Below, piece by piece: positions 35,880 to 45,308 of a DNA stretch of 64,000 nucleotides. Made by a program: the position numbers and the translations under genes. The stretch's first letter is position 1; each line of letters begins with the position of its first letter. Below the pieces are notes generated by a model. That model was given only the letters and a program-made list of their open reading frames with translations, had not been told where the DNA came from and ran no database searches. Origin of the DNA: Halorubrum vacuolatum (GTDB taxonomy: Archaea > Halobacteriota > Halobacteria > Halobacteriales > Haloferacaceae); NCBI RefSeq assembly GCF_900188065.1, contig NZ_FZNQ01000003.1:186001-250000 (forward strand), read 5' to 3'.

Positions 35880-37652
35880 TCAGTAGAGGCTCCGAATGCC
35901 GTCAGCGATCTCCGATTTCAGCTCCTCGATGTACTCGCCGTACTCCTCCTGGACGCCGATCCGGTTGATCTTCGGGATCGCCTCGACGGCGATGATCTCC
36001 TCGACGGGGACGCCGGCTTCGAGCGCCTTGAACGCCTCGTCGTTGAACGTCCGGATCGTCGTCAGGATGAGGTAGGTCTTCTCCGGCGGACAGTACGTGT
36101 CGACCGGGTGGAACGCGTTCTGCTGCAGGTACGCCTCACGAAGATAGCGGGCGACCTCCAGGGTCAGCTGCTGGTCCTCCGGCAGCGCGTCCTTCCCGAC
36201 CAGCTGCACGATCTCCTGCAGCTCCGTCTCCTCGTCCAGCACGTCGACGGCCCACTGGCGCGTCGAATCCCAGTCCTCTGCGACCTCCTCTTTGAACCAC
36301 GGGTCGAGCTGGTCTTTATATAGCGAGTAGGACTCGTTCCAGTTGATCGATGGGAAGTGTCGACGCTCGGCGAGGTCCGCATCGAGCGCCCAGAACGTCT
36401 TCACGATCCGCAGCGTGTTCTGGGTGACCGGCTCGGAGAAGTCGCCGCCCGGCGGGCTCACCGCGCCGATCGCGGAGACGGACCCCTCCGTGCCGTTGAT
36501 GTTCTCGAAGTAGCCGGCCCGCTCGTAGAACTGCGCCAGCCGCGCGGCGAGGTACGCCGGGTAGCCCTCCTCGCCGGGCATCTCCTCCAGTCGCGAGGAG
36601 ATCTCGCGCATCGCCTCCGCCCATCGCGAGGTGGAGTCGGCCATCAGCGCGACGTCGTAACCCATGTCCCGGTAGTACTCCGCGATCGTGATCCCCGTGT
36701 AGATACAGGATTCACGCGCCGCGACGGGCATGTTCGAGGTGTTCGCGATGAGCGAGGTTCGCGCCATCAGCGGGTTGCCGTTGGCGGGGTCCTCAAGCTC
36801 CGGGAAGTCCTCGATCACCTCCGTCATCTCGTTGCCACGCTCGCCACAGCCGACGTAGACGATGATGTCCGCGTCGGCGTACTTCGCGAGCTGGTGCTGG
36901 GTGACGGTCTTGCCCGAGCCGAACGGGCCCGGAATGGCTGCCGTCCCACCCTTCGCGATCGGGAACAGGCCGTCGAGAATACGCTGGCCCGAAACAAGCG
37001 GGGTCCGCGGCGTCCGCTTCTCGACGGTCGGTCGGGGCTCACGCACCGGCCACTCCTGATGCATCGAGATCTCGACGCCGTTGTCGAGTTCGGCGACCGC
37101 CTCGGTGACGTCGAACGAACCGGCCTCGATCGACTCGATGGCCGCCGTCTCGCCGTCGTCCAAGGCGTTCGGCGGCACCATCACCTTGTGGTCGATGGTG
37201 ACCGTCTCCTCGACGATCCCGATCACGTCGCCGCGGCCGACCTCGTCGCCGACCTCGACGGTCGGCTCGAACTCCCACTCGGCTTCGAGGTCGATGCCGG
37301 GCGCGTCGACCCCGCGGTCGAGATAGGGGCTTTCCATCTTCCCCTCCAGCACGTCCAGGGGCCGCTGCACGCCGTCGTAGATGGCGTCCAACATTCCCGG
37401 GCCGAGGTCGACCGACAGCGGCTCGCCCGTGTTCTCGACGGGTTCGCCGGGGCCGACGCCGGAGGTCTCTTCATACACCTGAATGGTCGTGATGTTGCCC
37501 TCGATCTCGATCACTTCCCCCATGAGTCCTTCGTCGCCGACGTAGACGACGTCGTTCATGCGGGCGTCGAGGTCGCGGGCGCTCACGACCGGACCGCTCA
37601 CGCTTTGGATGACACCGGTTGCGGTGCCGTCCGTGGATTCTGCTTTGCTCAT
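35880..37652 (-). CDS. atpA: A-type ATP synthase catalytic subunit A
   Basis: Subunit A hydrolyses or makes ATP. The 590-residue protein has the P-loop [15 protein letters not shown] near residue 235, the non-homologous region (about 115-190), the [10 protein letters not shown] catalytic Glu region, and [27 protein letters not shown]. No intein interrupts the P-loop. It follows atpF with no real gap. Confidence 0.98.
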   Translation of the reverse strand: MSKAESTDGTATGVIQSVSGPVVSARDLDARMNDVVYVGDEGLMGEVIEIEGNITTIQVYEETSGVGPGEPVENTGEPLSVDLGPGMLDAIYDGVQRPLDVLEGKMESPYLDRGVDAPGIDLEAEWEFEPTVEVGDEVGRGDVIGIVEETVTIDHKVMVPPNALDDGETAAIESIEAGSFDVTEAVAELDNGVEISMHQEWPVREPRPTVEKRTPRTPLVSGQRILDGLFPIAKGGTAAIPGPFGSGKTVTQHQLAKYADADIIVYVGCGERGNEMTEVIEDFPELEDPANGNPLMARTSLIANTSNMPVAARESCIYTGITIAEYYRDMGYDVALMADSTSRWAEAMREISSRLEEMPGEEGYPAYLAARLAQFYERAGYFENINGTEGSVSAIGAVSPPGGDFSEPVTQNTLRIVKTFWALDADLAERRHFPSINWNESYSLYKDQLDPWFKEEVAEDWDSTRQWAVDVLDEETELQEIVQLVGKDALPEDQQLTLEVARYLREAYLQQNAFHPVDTYCPPEKTYLILTTIRTFNDEAFKALEAGVPVEEIIAVEAIPKINRIGVQEEYGEYIEELKSEIADGIRSLY

Positions 37653-37653
37653 A

Positions 37654-37983
37654 TCAGTCGTCCTCCTCCATCAGGTCGATCCCGATGGCTCGTTTGATCT
37701 GGTCTCGCAGCCCGCCGCTGCCGGCACCCGATGCGCCGAGCGTCACGAGGACGGGCTCGATGCTCCCTTCGACCCGCTCGCGGGTCCCCCGCGAGAGGTG
37801 ATCGAGGTCCGCGTCGTACATCACGATGATACCGATCTCGTCGTCCGCGAGGGTCCGCTCGACGGCATCATCGAGCTGCTCGGGCTTTTCCGTCTCCGGG
37901 ACGTTCTCGCACTTTCGGACGCCGGCGAGCCGGAAGCCCGTCGTGAACTCCGGACTGCCGACGACGGCGATCTCCTGGCTCAT
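37654..37983 (-). CDS. atpF: A-type ATP synthase subunit F
   Basis: Subunit F is a small Rossmann-like protein on the central stalk that links to D. The 109-residue protein begins [22 protein letters not shown] and has the [16 protein letters not shown] stretch typical of the family. It overlaps atpC by four bases and is followed immediately by atpA. Confidence 0.94.
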   Translation of the reverse strand: MSQEIAVVGSPEFTTGFRLAGVRKCENVPETEKPEQLDDAVERTLADDEIGIIVMYDADLDHLSRGTRERVEGSIEPVLVTLGASGAGSGGLRDQIKRAIGIDLMEEDD

Positions 37984-39026
37984 GTTATCACCAGATCCTC
38001 TTCGATCTCGGCGGCCGAAAGGCCGGCCTCCTTGCCGCGGGCGATCGCCCGAATGTTCTCCACCTCACGCTCCTTCGCGAGGATGTATGAAATGACCGGC
38101 GTCACCGACACCGGGTGCCTCGTTCCCAGTTTGTCGCCGTAGTTCAAAAGCGCCGTGTCCGTCGCGTGTTCGAACGCGATGAGGCTGTCCGCCACCTCGA
38201 GTTCGCGCAGCGCCGGCCCGAGCTCGTCGGCGTAGTCGCTGTCGGCGATGTACTCGACGAGCTCGTCCAGGTCACGCGCGAGTCGCGCGAGCGTGTCGCG
38301 GTCGAACAGGTCGCCGCCGTCGATGAAGTACTCGGCGGGGTCGATCTCCGCACCGGAACGCGCGAGCCGAAGCGCGTTGTCGGCGTTGCGGAAGTCGATC
38401 TCCGCTTTGAGAAACGCCTCGTACTGTCTCACGGGCTCCCCACGTGGTAAGTTCCCCAACAGCCGCTCGTAGAACGCGCGGTCTATCGCGTTCTCCAACG
38501 GAACGAGGACGTCGGTCTCCTCGTACTCCTCGTAGGCCGCCGCGAGCGGCTCGCCGTAGATCGTTCCTTCGAGGATCTCGACGACCGCCTCGATCGACTC
38601 GGCCTCGAGTAGCCGACGGATCAACCGGTCGTCGAACTCGCCGGCACGGATGAGGTCGGTCTCGATAGCCTCGCGGCTCGCGTCGGTGTAGATCCCACGA
38701 ATAACCGTCTTCACGTTCCCCGCGTCGAACTTCCGAAGGTAGCGGACGATGAGGTCATACAGCTCCCCCTCGCTCCAGTCGAGGATCTCCTCGAACTGTT
38801 TCGCGAGATTTGCGTTGAGCGCGTACTCGATCAGGTCGACGCCGCCATGTCTGCTCCCCAGCGCGTTGATCTCCGCCTCGTAGGTCGACTCCTCCATGAA
38901 CCGGGCGATCTCCGGGGGGGACATGCGGGTAAGCTTGCGATACTCCTCGGTGCTGTACAGCATGCCGCGGCGGGCGCGAACCCTGGCCACGACGTACTCC
39001 GGGTTCGAGCTGCCGACGAGGCTCAT
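37980..39026 (-). CDS. atpC: A-type ATP synthase subunit C
   Basis: Subunit C (d-like) couples the central stalk to the proteolipid ring. The 348-residue protein is all alpha-helical (for example YVVARVRARRGMLYSTEEYRKL and RFMEESTYEAEINAL) and matches the family length and start. Both ends overlap neighbours: atpE by four bases upstream and atpF by four bases downstream. Confidence 0.95.
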   Translation of the reverse strand: MSLVGSSNPEYVVARVRARRGMLYSTEEYRKLTRMSPPEIARFMEESTYEAEINALGSRHGGVDLIEYALNANLAKQFEEILDWSEGELYDLIVRYLRKFDAGNVKTVIRGIYTDASREAIETDLIRAGEFDDRLIRRLLEAESIEAVVEILEGTIYGEPLAAAYEEYEETDVLVPLENAIDRAFYERLLGNLPRGEPVRQYEAFLKAEIDFRNADNALRLARSGAEIDPAEYFIDGGDLFDRDTLARLARDLDELVEYIADSDYADELGPALRELEVADSLIAFEHATDTALLNYGDKLGTRHPVSVTPVISYILAKEREVENIRAIARGKEAGLSAAEIEEDLVIT

Positions 39027-39601
39027 GTGTCGAACAGTCGCTCCGAGAGGCCTTTCAACTCGTCGTCCCAGACCTCCGCGAGGACCGAGTCGAACGTGTT
39101 GTTCACGCGAACGCGGGAGGCGTCGCTCTCGCCGACGACGCCGCCGAGACAGTCGACCTCGCCGTCGACCTCGACGTTCTCGCGCTCCTCACAGAGCTCC
39201 TCGACGAGTTCGATATCCTCGGCGCGGGTATAGACGGCGACGTCCTTGCCGTCGAACTCCGCGACCGTGGCATCGAGCAGGGTCTCCGTGAGTTCGCGTC
39301 GGCGTTCGCCCTCGAACGCCGCGATCTCCGACTCGACGCCGTCGCGAACGTCGTTCAGTACGTCGCGACGGGCGGCGAGCCGCTCCTGTTTCGCTTCGAG
39401 CTTTGCGGAAGAGAGCGTCTGCTCGCGCTCACGCTCGACCTGCCGATCCGCTTCGGCGAGGCGCTCCTCGCGGATCCGCTCGGCGTCGGCCTCAGCGTCG
39501 GCGATGATCTCGTCAGCCTCGGCGTCGGCCTGCTCGCGTATTTCCTCTGCACGCGCGCGGGCTTCGTCCCGGATGTCCTCAACGACAGTGTCCAAACTCA
39601 T
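39023..39601 (-). CDS. atpE: A-type ATP synthase subunit E
   Basis: Subunit E forms a peripheral stalk with H. The 192-residue protein starts with a long charged coiled coil (ARAEEIREQADAEADEIIADAEADAERIREERLAEA) and ends in a compact alpha/beta head that contacts subunit B. The sequence is rich in Glu/Ala/Arg and complete. It is between atpK and atpC. Confidence 0.95.
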   Translation of the reverse strand: MSLDTVVEDIRDEARARAEEIREQADAEADEIIADAEADAERIREERLAEADRQVEREREQTLSSAKLEAKQERLAARRDVLNDVRDGVESEIAAFEGERRRELTETLLDATVAEFDGKDVAVYTRAEDIELVEELCEERENVEVDGEVDCLGGVVGESDASRVRVNNTFDSVLAEVWDDELKGLSERLFDT

Positions 39602-39621
39602 TGGTTGGAAAGGAGGTCGGG

Positions 39622-39873
39622 TTAGACGATGAAGACGACGACCAGCGCGAGAATGACGATCGTCTCGGGCAGCACCGTCAGGATAAGCCCGTTGACGAAG
39701 AGATCATCGTCCTCCGCCATCGCGCCGACGGCGGCGGCCCCGATGCCACGCTCCGCGTAGCCGGCGGCGAGCGCCGCGAGACCGACGGCCAGTGCGGCAG
39801 CGGTGTCGGCCTCGATCAGTACTTCCCCTTCTTGCATTGCGACGTGCCCGAGTTCGTTGGCAGTTTCGATCAT
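39622..39873 (-). CDS. atpK: A-type ATP synthase proteolipid (ring) subunit
   Basis: This 83-residue two-helix protein forms the membrane rotor ring. Helix 1 is ALAVGLAALAAGYAERGIG with the small-residue pattern of ring packing. Helix 2 is NGLILTVLPETIVILALVVVFIV, where Glu in LPETI carries the ion-binding carboxylate. A gap of 204 bases separates it from atpI, unlike the tight spacing elsewhere in the operon, and holds its own TATA-like box. Confidence 0.95.
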   Translation of the reverse strand: MIETANELGHVAMQEGEVLIEADTAAALAVGLAALAAGYAERGIGAAAVGAMAEDDDLFVNGLILTVLPETIVILALVVVFIV

Positions 39874-39928
39874 TGTGGTAGGTTCCGATTGCTCGTCTCC
39901 GAACAGTCTCTAGTTGCCCCCACAGGAG

Positions 39929-39939
39929 TCATAAAGCTT
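39929..39939 (-). promoter_or_regulatory. Possible internal promoter before atpK
   Basis: The minus strand reads AAGCTTTATGA, about 55-65 bases before the atpK ATG (39873). It is the only AT-rich stretch in the atpI-atpK gap. An extra start here would raise ring-subunit output, as needed for a multimeric ring. This is inferred from position and sequence. Confidence 0.4.
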
Positions 39940-40077
39940 CCCAAACGGAACGACGAGAACGGTCGATTGGGGGCTTCTAACCCACGTCTATCGGGACTTT
40001 CGGACGGCGAGTGTGTGACCGTGTACCGTGACGTTCGGAGCCGTTCGTGGCGGCTCCGATGGGGAGCCTCCCCGCGT

Positions 40078-42312
40078 TCAGTCGTCGGCGGTGTACTGCC
40101 GGTCGTAGCCGAACGGCTCGTAGGGGTCGCCACCGCCCTCGTAGAACTTCCCGAAGAACTCGACGTACTCGAGACGGATCCCCTGAATGCCGGCGGCGGT
40201 GACGCCGAGCAGCAGGACGACGATGTGGCCGATGATCGCCACGAGGATCGCCCCGACGAGCGCGACGATCCCGATCACGCTCGGCTCGAACGCCGTCGAG
40301 ATGCCGGCGAAGACGAGTTCGACCTCGCCCGCGGCCGCGCGTTCCTGTGCGCTCGCGAGGTTGCTCGGCGTGAAGATGAACGTGAAGCTCCCGTCGCCGC
40401 CGTCGCTGATGTACGCGCCGAACGCCAGCAGGTTGACCGCGAGCGCCATCCCGCCCTTCGCGATCAGCACCGCCATGATCCGGGCGTAGGAGATGGCGTT
40501 CACGAGCGGCGACAACACCTCGACGGCCTCGGTCGGCTCGCCGATCAAAAGCAGGATGAAGCCGAGCGCGGCGGCCGCGATCGCGAGGTACCCGACGATC
40601 ACCGGGAAGCCAGCGAACTCCACGAACCCGAGGGTCACCAACCCGATGGAATCGAACATGAAGTCCGGTTTCATCCCGCCGACGTGCTGGCTGAAGATCC
40701 AGATCCAGATCCCGTTGAGCAGCAGGATCCACGAGAAGCTCTCGTAGATCGCGTGCTTGAGATCATGCGCCTGATAGAGGCTGACGAACGAGAGGACGTA
40801 CCCGACGTTGAGGTGGAGCACGCCGAACAGCACGCTCACGACGAGCCACGCCAGCGCCCAATCGGCGCTCCCGGGTGAGAGCCCCTTGGACATCTCCCAC
40901 GCCTCGATGCCCAGCCACGGGTACGCGTGGTAGCCGAAGATGTCGACCCCGTAGTAGATCCCGAACAGGAAGGTGAAGATACCTGCCCAGATGGAGACCG
41001 CACCCAGCTCACGCATCGCGCCGTCGTGGTTGCTGTAGAGATACCAGCCGATGACGCCGTACAGCACCCCATAGCCCATGTCCCCGATCATGAACCCGAA
41101 CATGAGCGGGAACGTGAGGAAGACCAGAAGCGTCGGGTCGAACTCGGTGTACTTCGGCCGACCGAACCCTTTCACGAGCAGTTCGAACGGACCGGCAAGG
41201 TCGCCGTTTTTCTGCACGACCGGCGGGTTGTCCTCGGGTTGTGCGTGCCCGCCGTCCGTGGCCGCCTCCTGTTCGGTATCCTTCGCATCCGCGGCCGAGG
41301 CCTCGGCGGCGTCTTCATCGTCCGCGCGCGCTCCCCCATCATCTACCGGCTCGCTGTGATGGTCGCCGTCGGGCGTGAAGGAGGCGCGTTCGAGCTCCTC
41401 GACCTCCGCGTGGTCGCCGACCGCGTCGGCGATGGTCGCCGCGAACTCGTCGAACGTCGCCGTCGGGATCCAGCCCTCCGCGATGAAGGCGTTCTCCGTC
41501 GTCGCGAACGACAGCGGCGCCTGTTTCTTCTGTGCCTCGATGGTGAGTTGTTCTTCGGCGCGGAGGAGGAAGCCGGCCGCCTCCTCCTTGATCTCGGCGA
41601 TCTCCGCGTCGATCGACTCGCGTTCGGCTTCGAGTTCCGCCCGCTCCGCTTCGAGTTCCGCGACGTACTCCGCCGGACTCCGATCGGCATCCGGCACGTT
41701 GAGGAACGCGATGTCGACGCCGACCAACGCGTCCTGTAACGCGCCCTCGTCGGCGTCTTCGGCCGGTCTCGCGAAGATCGCGACGACGCCCCGGCCGCTG
41801 AATACCTCGTAGGCTTCGAGCCCCTCGGCCGCTTCGAGCGCGGTTTCGACGTCAGACGCCTTCGCCTCGCCGACGACGACTTCGAGCGACTCGTACCCTT
41901 TGAGGAGGTCGAGTTCGATACCGAGTTCGGCGAACGGCTCCATCCGGTCGATCTCGTCCGTGAGCTCGCGAATTTCGCCGCGGATCGCATCACGTCGGTC
42001 GTTTCGCTCGTTGACCCGTTCGCGGATGTCCGCGAGCGCCGCTTCGAGTTCATCGTCGTCGAGCGCGCCGGCGGCATCGATCTCCTCACCCGTCACGTCG
42101 AGGATGCTTTCGAGGGACCGAACGGTCACGAGCCGCTCGTTGATCGCTTCGGCCCCCTCCAGTGACTGTCCGGGTTCGAACCCTTCGTACCGCTCATCGT
42201 AGTCGGTAACGTGGAGCGAGTGGTGTTCGTACGCCGCCTCGATGACGTCGTCGATGACGCGTTTCGAGCCCGCCACCGACACCTTGCTCATCTGCTCCGG
42301 TCTGAGGGCCAT
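40078..42312 (-). CDS. atpI: A-type ATP synthase subunit I (a-subunit)
   Basis: Subunit I is the membrane stator that forms the ion path with the ring. The 744-residue protein has a cytoplasmic, coiled-coil N-terminal half (about residues 1-330, with an acidic Ser/Ala/Asp-rich linker at 330-370) and a C-terminal half with seven or so helices. These include FPLMFGFMIGDMGYGVLYGVIGWYL and the conserved Arg region LVNAISYARIMAVLIAKGGMALAVN. It is one base past the atpH stop, so coupled. Confidence 0.96.
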   Translation of the reverse strand: MALRPEQMSKVSVAGSKRVIDDVIEAAYEHHSLHVTDYDERYEGFEPGQSLEGAEAINERLVTVRSLESILDVTGEEIDAAGALDDDELEAALADIRERVNERNDRRDAIRGEIRELTDEIDRMEPFAELGIELDLLKGYESLEVVVGEAKASDVETALEAAEGLEAYEVFSGRGVVAIFARPAEDADEGALQDALVGVDIAFLNVPDADRSPAEYVAELEAERAELEAERESIDAEIAEIKEEAAGFLLRAEEQLTIEAQKKQAPLSFATTENAFIAEGWIPTATFDEFAATIADAVGDHAEVEELERASFTPDGDHHSEPVDDGGARADDEDAAEASAADAKDTEQEAATDGGHAQPEDNPPVVQKNGDLAGPFELLVKGFGRPKYTEFDPTLLVFLTFPLMFGFMIGDMGYGVLYGVIGWYLYSNHDGAMRELGAVSIWAGIFTFLFGIYYGVDIFGYHAYPWLGIEAWEMSKGLSPGSADWALAWLVVSVLFGVLHLNVGYVLSFVSLYQAHDLKHAIYESFSWILLLNGIWIWIFSQHVGGMKPDFMFDSIGLVTLGFVEFAGFPVIVGYLAIAAAALGFILLLIGEPTEAVEVLSPLVNAISYARIMAVLIAKGGMALAVNLLAFGAYISDGGDGSFTFIFTPSNLASAQERAAAGEVELVFAGISTAFEPSVIGIVALVGAILVAIIGHIVVLLLGVTAAGIQGIRLEYVEFFGKFYEGGGDPYEPFGYDRQYTADD

Positions 42313-42654
42313 CTATTCCCCCGACGCGTATGCTTCCACCGCTTTTTCGAACCGTTCGACGGCATCGTCGACGGCGTCGTCGATCCGGTTTCGTGCCTCG
42401 CTCTCGAGCGCTTCACGATCGGCACGGCCCGCCTCGAGGATCTCCTCGCGACGATCCTCGATCTCCTCACGGGCCGCCGCGAGCCGTTCGTCGGCCTCCT
42501 CGGCCGCCTCACGCTCGGCCTCCGTGCGGATCTCGTCCGCACGCCGCCGGGCCTCGGCGAGGCGCTCGTCGGCGTCGGCTTCCGCCTCCGCGATGATCTC
42601 GTCCGCCTCCCTTTCGGTCTCCTTGATCCGGTCGAGCACCTCTGGTCTCGCCAT
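42313..42654 (-). CDS. atpH: A-type ATP synthase subunit H
   Basis: Subunit H is the second peripheral-stalk helix and pairs with E. The 113-residue protein is one long charged coiled coil (EVLDRIKETEREADEIIAEAEADADERLAEARRRADEIR...), ending in ERFEKAVEAYASGE. ATG 42654 lies about 30-39 bases after the operon TATA box, and the longer upstream reading is repeat-derived. It leads the nine-gene operon atpHIKECFABD. Confidence 0.93.
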   Translation of the reverse strand: MARPEVLDRIKETEREADEIIAEAEADADERLAEARRRADEIRTEAEREAAEEADERLAAAREEIEDRREEILEAGRADREALESEARNRIDDAVDDAVERFEKAVEAYASGE

Positions 42655-42684
42655 ACTCTCTAATCGTAGAAAACTCCACGAGCG

Positions 42685-42693
42685 ACATATAAG
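42685..42693 (-). promoter_or_regulatory. TATA box of the atp operon
   Basis: The minus strand reads CTTATATGT 31-39 bases before the atpH ATG. It is well matched to an archaeal TATA element and is the only such site in the gap. It should drive the whole ATP synthase operon. Confidence 0.65.
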
Positions 42694-42726
42694 GTGTTTG
42701 CGAAACGAGGCGGAACAGCCGCCGCC

Positions 42727-42796
42727 GTTTCGCCGTAGTTCCGTCGCCGTTCCGTCCCGTCCCGTTTCGCCGTAGTTCCGTCGCCGCTCCGTCCCG
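42727..42796. repeat. 37-base direct repeat, two copies, between atpH and minD
   Basis: A unit beginning GTTTCGCCGTAGTTCCGTCG starts at 42727 and again at 42764. The second copy has one C/T change and a truncated end. It lies upstream of both divergent promoters. Role unknown. Confidence 0.8.
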
Positions 42797-42889
42797 AACA
42801 CTTGGCACGTCCGCCTCGGTGGGTCGGTCGTTTCCTCCGTCGCTCTCCACGGCTGCCCGGCAGTCGTCGATCCCCGGCGATCGCCCGCG

Positions 42890-42900
42890 TACATTTAAGT
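42890..42900 (+). promoter_or_regulatory. TATA-like box of the minD gene
   Basis: ACATTTAAGTA lies about 24-34 bases before the ATG at 42924, as expected for a leaderless gene. Confidence 0.55.
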
Positions 42901-42923
42901 AGGAGTCGCCGGACCGTGACGGT

Positions 42924-44087
42924 ATGGCAACGGTGTATGCGGTCGCCTCGGCGAAAGGTGGGGTGGGAAAGACCACCACGGCCGCGGCGGTGGCCACGGT
43001 GCTTGCCGGGACCGGCGCCGATGTCGTCGCCGTCGATGCCGACATCGGAATGGCCAACCTCGCGAGTTCGCTCGGCATCGACGTCGGCGAGACGACGCTA
43101 CATGACGTCCTCGCCGACCGTGCCGATCCACTGGATGCGGTCCACGAGGGTCCGAACGGGTTACGGGTGGTCCCGGGGACCACCGATCTCGACGCGTACG
43201 CCGCGGCGGATCCGACGGCCCTCCGGCAGGTCATCGACGCCCTCGATGCCGCCGACTATCTCGTATTGGACGTCGGTGCCGGGCTCTCACACGAGTCGTC
43301 GCTCCCGCTCGGGCTCGCCGACGAGACGCTGCTCGTTTCGACGCCCGAACGCGACGCGCTCGGCGACACCGAAAAGACCCGCCAGCTCACCGAGCGTCTC
43401 GGCGGCACCGTCGCCGGCGCAGCTATCACCCGCACGGACCCGTCATGCATGGACGCCGAGGACGAACTCGTCGCGGAGCTGCTCCGGACGACCGTCCTCT
43501 GCCGGATCCCGGAAGACCCAGCCATCGGCGAGGCGATCGACGCCGGCAAGCCGCTCGTCACGTTCGCCCCGGCGGCCCCTGCGAGCCACGCCTATCGGGA
43601 GTTAACCCGGGAGTTGACCGATATCGCCGTCGAGGAGCCCGCCGTCGGGGAGTCCGCCGTCGAGGTGGACGAGCCGGCCGAGACAAGTGAGGCAGACGCA
43701 TCGGCAGCAGGGGCCGACGACGACGATGCGGACGACGACGGCATCATCGTCGCCGACGCCGAGGCGACGGGGATGGAACCGCCGGAGGACGAGTTGGAGG
43801 GTATCGTCGCGGACGAACCGGAGACTGACGCGGTGGAGGAGGCTGAGACTGACGCGGTGGAGGAGGCTGACGCGGTGGAAGACTCAGTTGCGGACGAGAT
43901 AGACGATCCGGAGACCGACGACGTTGACGAGCCGACCGAGGACGATCCGGACGACGAACTCGCCGGAAGCGTTCCGTTCCGTGACGACGATACGGGGATG
44001 GACACCGCCCTCGCGCGCGAGCGCGAAGACTCCGAGGAGGAGGAAGAAAAAAAGGGTGGGTTCTTTAGCCGTCTGTTCGGCCGCTGA
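42924..44087 (+). CDS. MinD-family ATPase with acidic extension and amphipathic tail
   Basis: MinD/ParA ATPases position structures in the cell. The 387-residue protein begins MATVYAVASAKGGVGKTTTAAAVA (deviant Walker A with signature Lys), followed by VVAVDADIGMANLASSLG and the YLVLDVGAGLSHES Walker B-like region. A tail from about residue 240 is rich in Asp/Glu with short repeats (TDAVEEA). The C-terminus ends EEEEEKKGGFFSRLFGR, which closely resembles the amphipathic membrane-targeting helix of bacterial MinD (…GFLKRLFG). This implies reversible membrane binding. Haloarchaea have several MinD paralogues; which one this is cannot be fixed. Confidence 0.9.
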   Translation: MATVYAVASAKGGVGKTTTAAAVATVLAGTGADVVAVDADIGMANLASSLGIDVGETTLHDVLADRADPLDAVHEGPNGLRVVPGTTDLDAYAAADPTALRQVIDALDAADYLVLDVGAGLSHESSLPLGLADETLLVSTPERDALGDTEKTRQLTERLGGTVAGAAITRTDPSCMDAEDELVAELLRTTVLCRIPEDPAIGEAIDAGKPLVTFAPAAPASHAYRELTRELTDIAVEEPAVGESAVEVDEPAETSEADASAAGADDDDADDDGIIVADAEATGMEPPEDELEGIVADEPETDAVEEAETDAVEEADAVEDSVADEIDDPETDDVDEPTEDDPDDELAGSVPFRDDDTGMDTALAREREDSEEEEEKKGGFFSRLFGR

Positions 44088-44138
44088 TCGGGGGTGGGAA
44101 TTGCCGCTCGTTCGGTCGTCGCCTCCGATCCGTGTCGG

Positions 44139-45110
44139 TCACGCCTCCGACGGCGGTTCCGCACGCTCGCGCAACAGCTCGCGGACGGCGTCCGGGTCGT
44201 CGATGGCGGCCAGTTCCTCACACGAGACGAGCGCGGTCCCCTCGACGGCGTCCCGTTTCTCGTCCTGCTCGGTGAAATACACCGACCGGGTCCGTGCGAC
44301 CTCGCCGATGGAGGACATGATCCGGGCGCGCTTTTCGGCCGCCCGGGTGAACGCCGAGTGACCCGTGAGCATCCGCATCGAGCGTCCGTCGTCGTCCTCG
44401 GAGACGGCCTTGAACGGCGCACGGGCGGTCGGATGGACGGTGAAGCCGGCGCTCGTGAGTACGTGGACGACGTGTTCGTCGTCCGGGTCCGCATCGGGAG
44501 CCGACGGGGTCGGGTCCGCATCACGGACGTCCTCCGCCCCATCGAGGACATCGACGGGGCTGGAGAACGGCTTCTCGAACAGCTCCTCCAGTTGGAGCGC
44601 CACCTCGATGGAGGCGTTCATTCCGTCCTCATACTTCGAGACGGTTCGTCTGGAGACGCCGAGTTCGGTCGCCAAGCGACCGAGCGACCAGCCACGCTCC
44701 TCCCGCTCGTCGGCCAGCAGGTCGCCGTCCAGACTCACATAGAGGCCGCCGGGCGCCGCGTAGATGAGCGGCGGCATCTCCTCGACGAACAGCTCGTAGG
44801 CGGTGTCCGGGTGGATCACGGGGACGCCGTGTCTGAAGTAGACGACGCCGGGTTTCAGGTCCTCATCGCGCGTGCGAAGGCCGACGACCAGCGGCGTCGC
44901 CTCCAGGTACTCGCCCAGCCGCCGCAGCTCGGCGCCGGTCTCGGCATCGAGTGCGTCCACGTTCCCGAGGATCTTGAGCAACACGAGGTCCCCGCCGCGC
45001 CGGGCGGCGACGTCGAAGCTCTTCGGCCGGACCGCACACCGGTCACTGACGGTGAAATCCGCATCCTCAAGCATCGCGGTGAGGTTGCCGATCAGCGCAG
45101 TCCGGGTCAT
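44139..45110 (-). CDS. Cro/C1-type HTH transcriptional regulator, archaeal-specific family
   Basis: The 323-residue protein has an N-terminal nuclease-like alpha/beta domain ([48 protein letters not shown]), a linker domain with a C-terminal Trp/Tyr-rich edge, and an HTH ([47 protein letters not shown], about residues 137-185). An alpha/beta C-terminal domain completes it. It matches the conserved archaeal family of putative HTH regulators of this length. ATG 45110 is about 26 bases after a minus-strand ATATAAATA element (45132-45140). The target is unknown. Confidence 0.86.
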   Translation of the reverse strand: MTRTALIGNLTAMLEDADFTVSDRCAVRPKSFDVAARRGGDLVLLKILGNVDALDAETGAELRRLGEYLEATPLVVGLRTRDEDLKPGVVYFRHGVPVIHPDTAYELFVEEMPPLIYAAPGGLYVSLDGDLLADEREERGWSLGRLATELGVSRRTVSKYEDGMNASIEVALQLEELFEKPFSSPVDVLDGAEDVRDADPTPSAPDADPDDEHVVHVLTSAGFTVHPTARAPFKAVSEDDDGRSMRMLTGHSAFTRAAEKRARIMSSIGEVARTRSVYFTEQDEKRDAVEGTALVSCEELAAIDDPDAVRELLRERAEPPSEA

Positions 45111-45131
45111 GTGCGATGGTATGCCACTCGC

Positions 45132-45140
45132 AATATAAAT
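45132..45140 (-). promoter_or_regulatory. TATA box of the HTH regulator gene
   Basis: The minus strand reads ATTTATATT at this site, about 26 bases upstream of ATG 45110, in line with a leaderless transcript. The sequence to the right also carries a plus-strand CTATAAATACC at 45208-45217 for the divergent tiaS side. Confidence 0.6.
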
Positions 45141-45207
45141 ACGTTGTGGCGGTTTCATATCCGTGGGCGTGGACGCCTGCATGCGTTTTTCTACGACCTC
45201 GCTCGGA

Positions 45208-45217
45208 AGCTATAAAT
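45208..45217 (+). promoter_or_regulatory. TATA box upstream of tiaS
   Basis: CTATAAATACC precedes the tiaS GTG by about 145 bases, leaving a leader of about 120 bases. The leader has a strong stem-loop (45309-45343) and a tiny ATG...TGA reading of eight codons at 45243-45269. Confidence 0.55.
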
Positions 45218-45308
45218 ACCTGATTTCACACGCGCTCACGTTATGCGAGGGCCCCACGGACTGCCGTGACCGTTCTGCGGTGCGAATCGCCGTTCACCAC
45301 GTTACCCC

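Noticed and set aside
34192-35886. A 564-codon open frame on the plus strand opposite atpB
   Set aside because: Antisense shadow; atpB on the minus strand has full motifs and operon context.
36357-37697. A 446-codon open frame opposite atpA
   Set aside because: Antisense shadow of the catalytic subunit; no recognisable domain.
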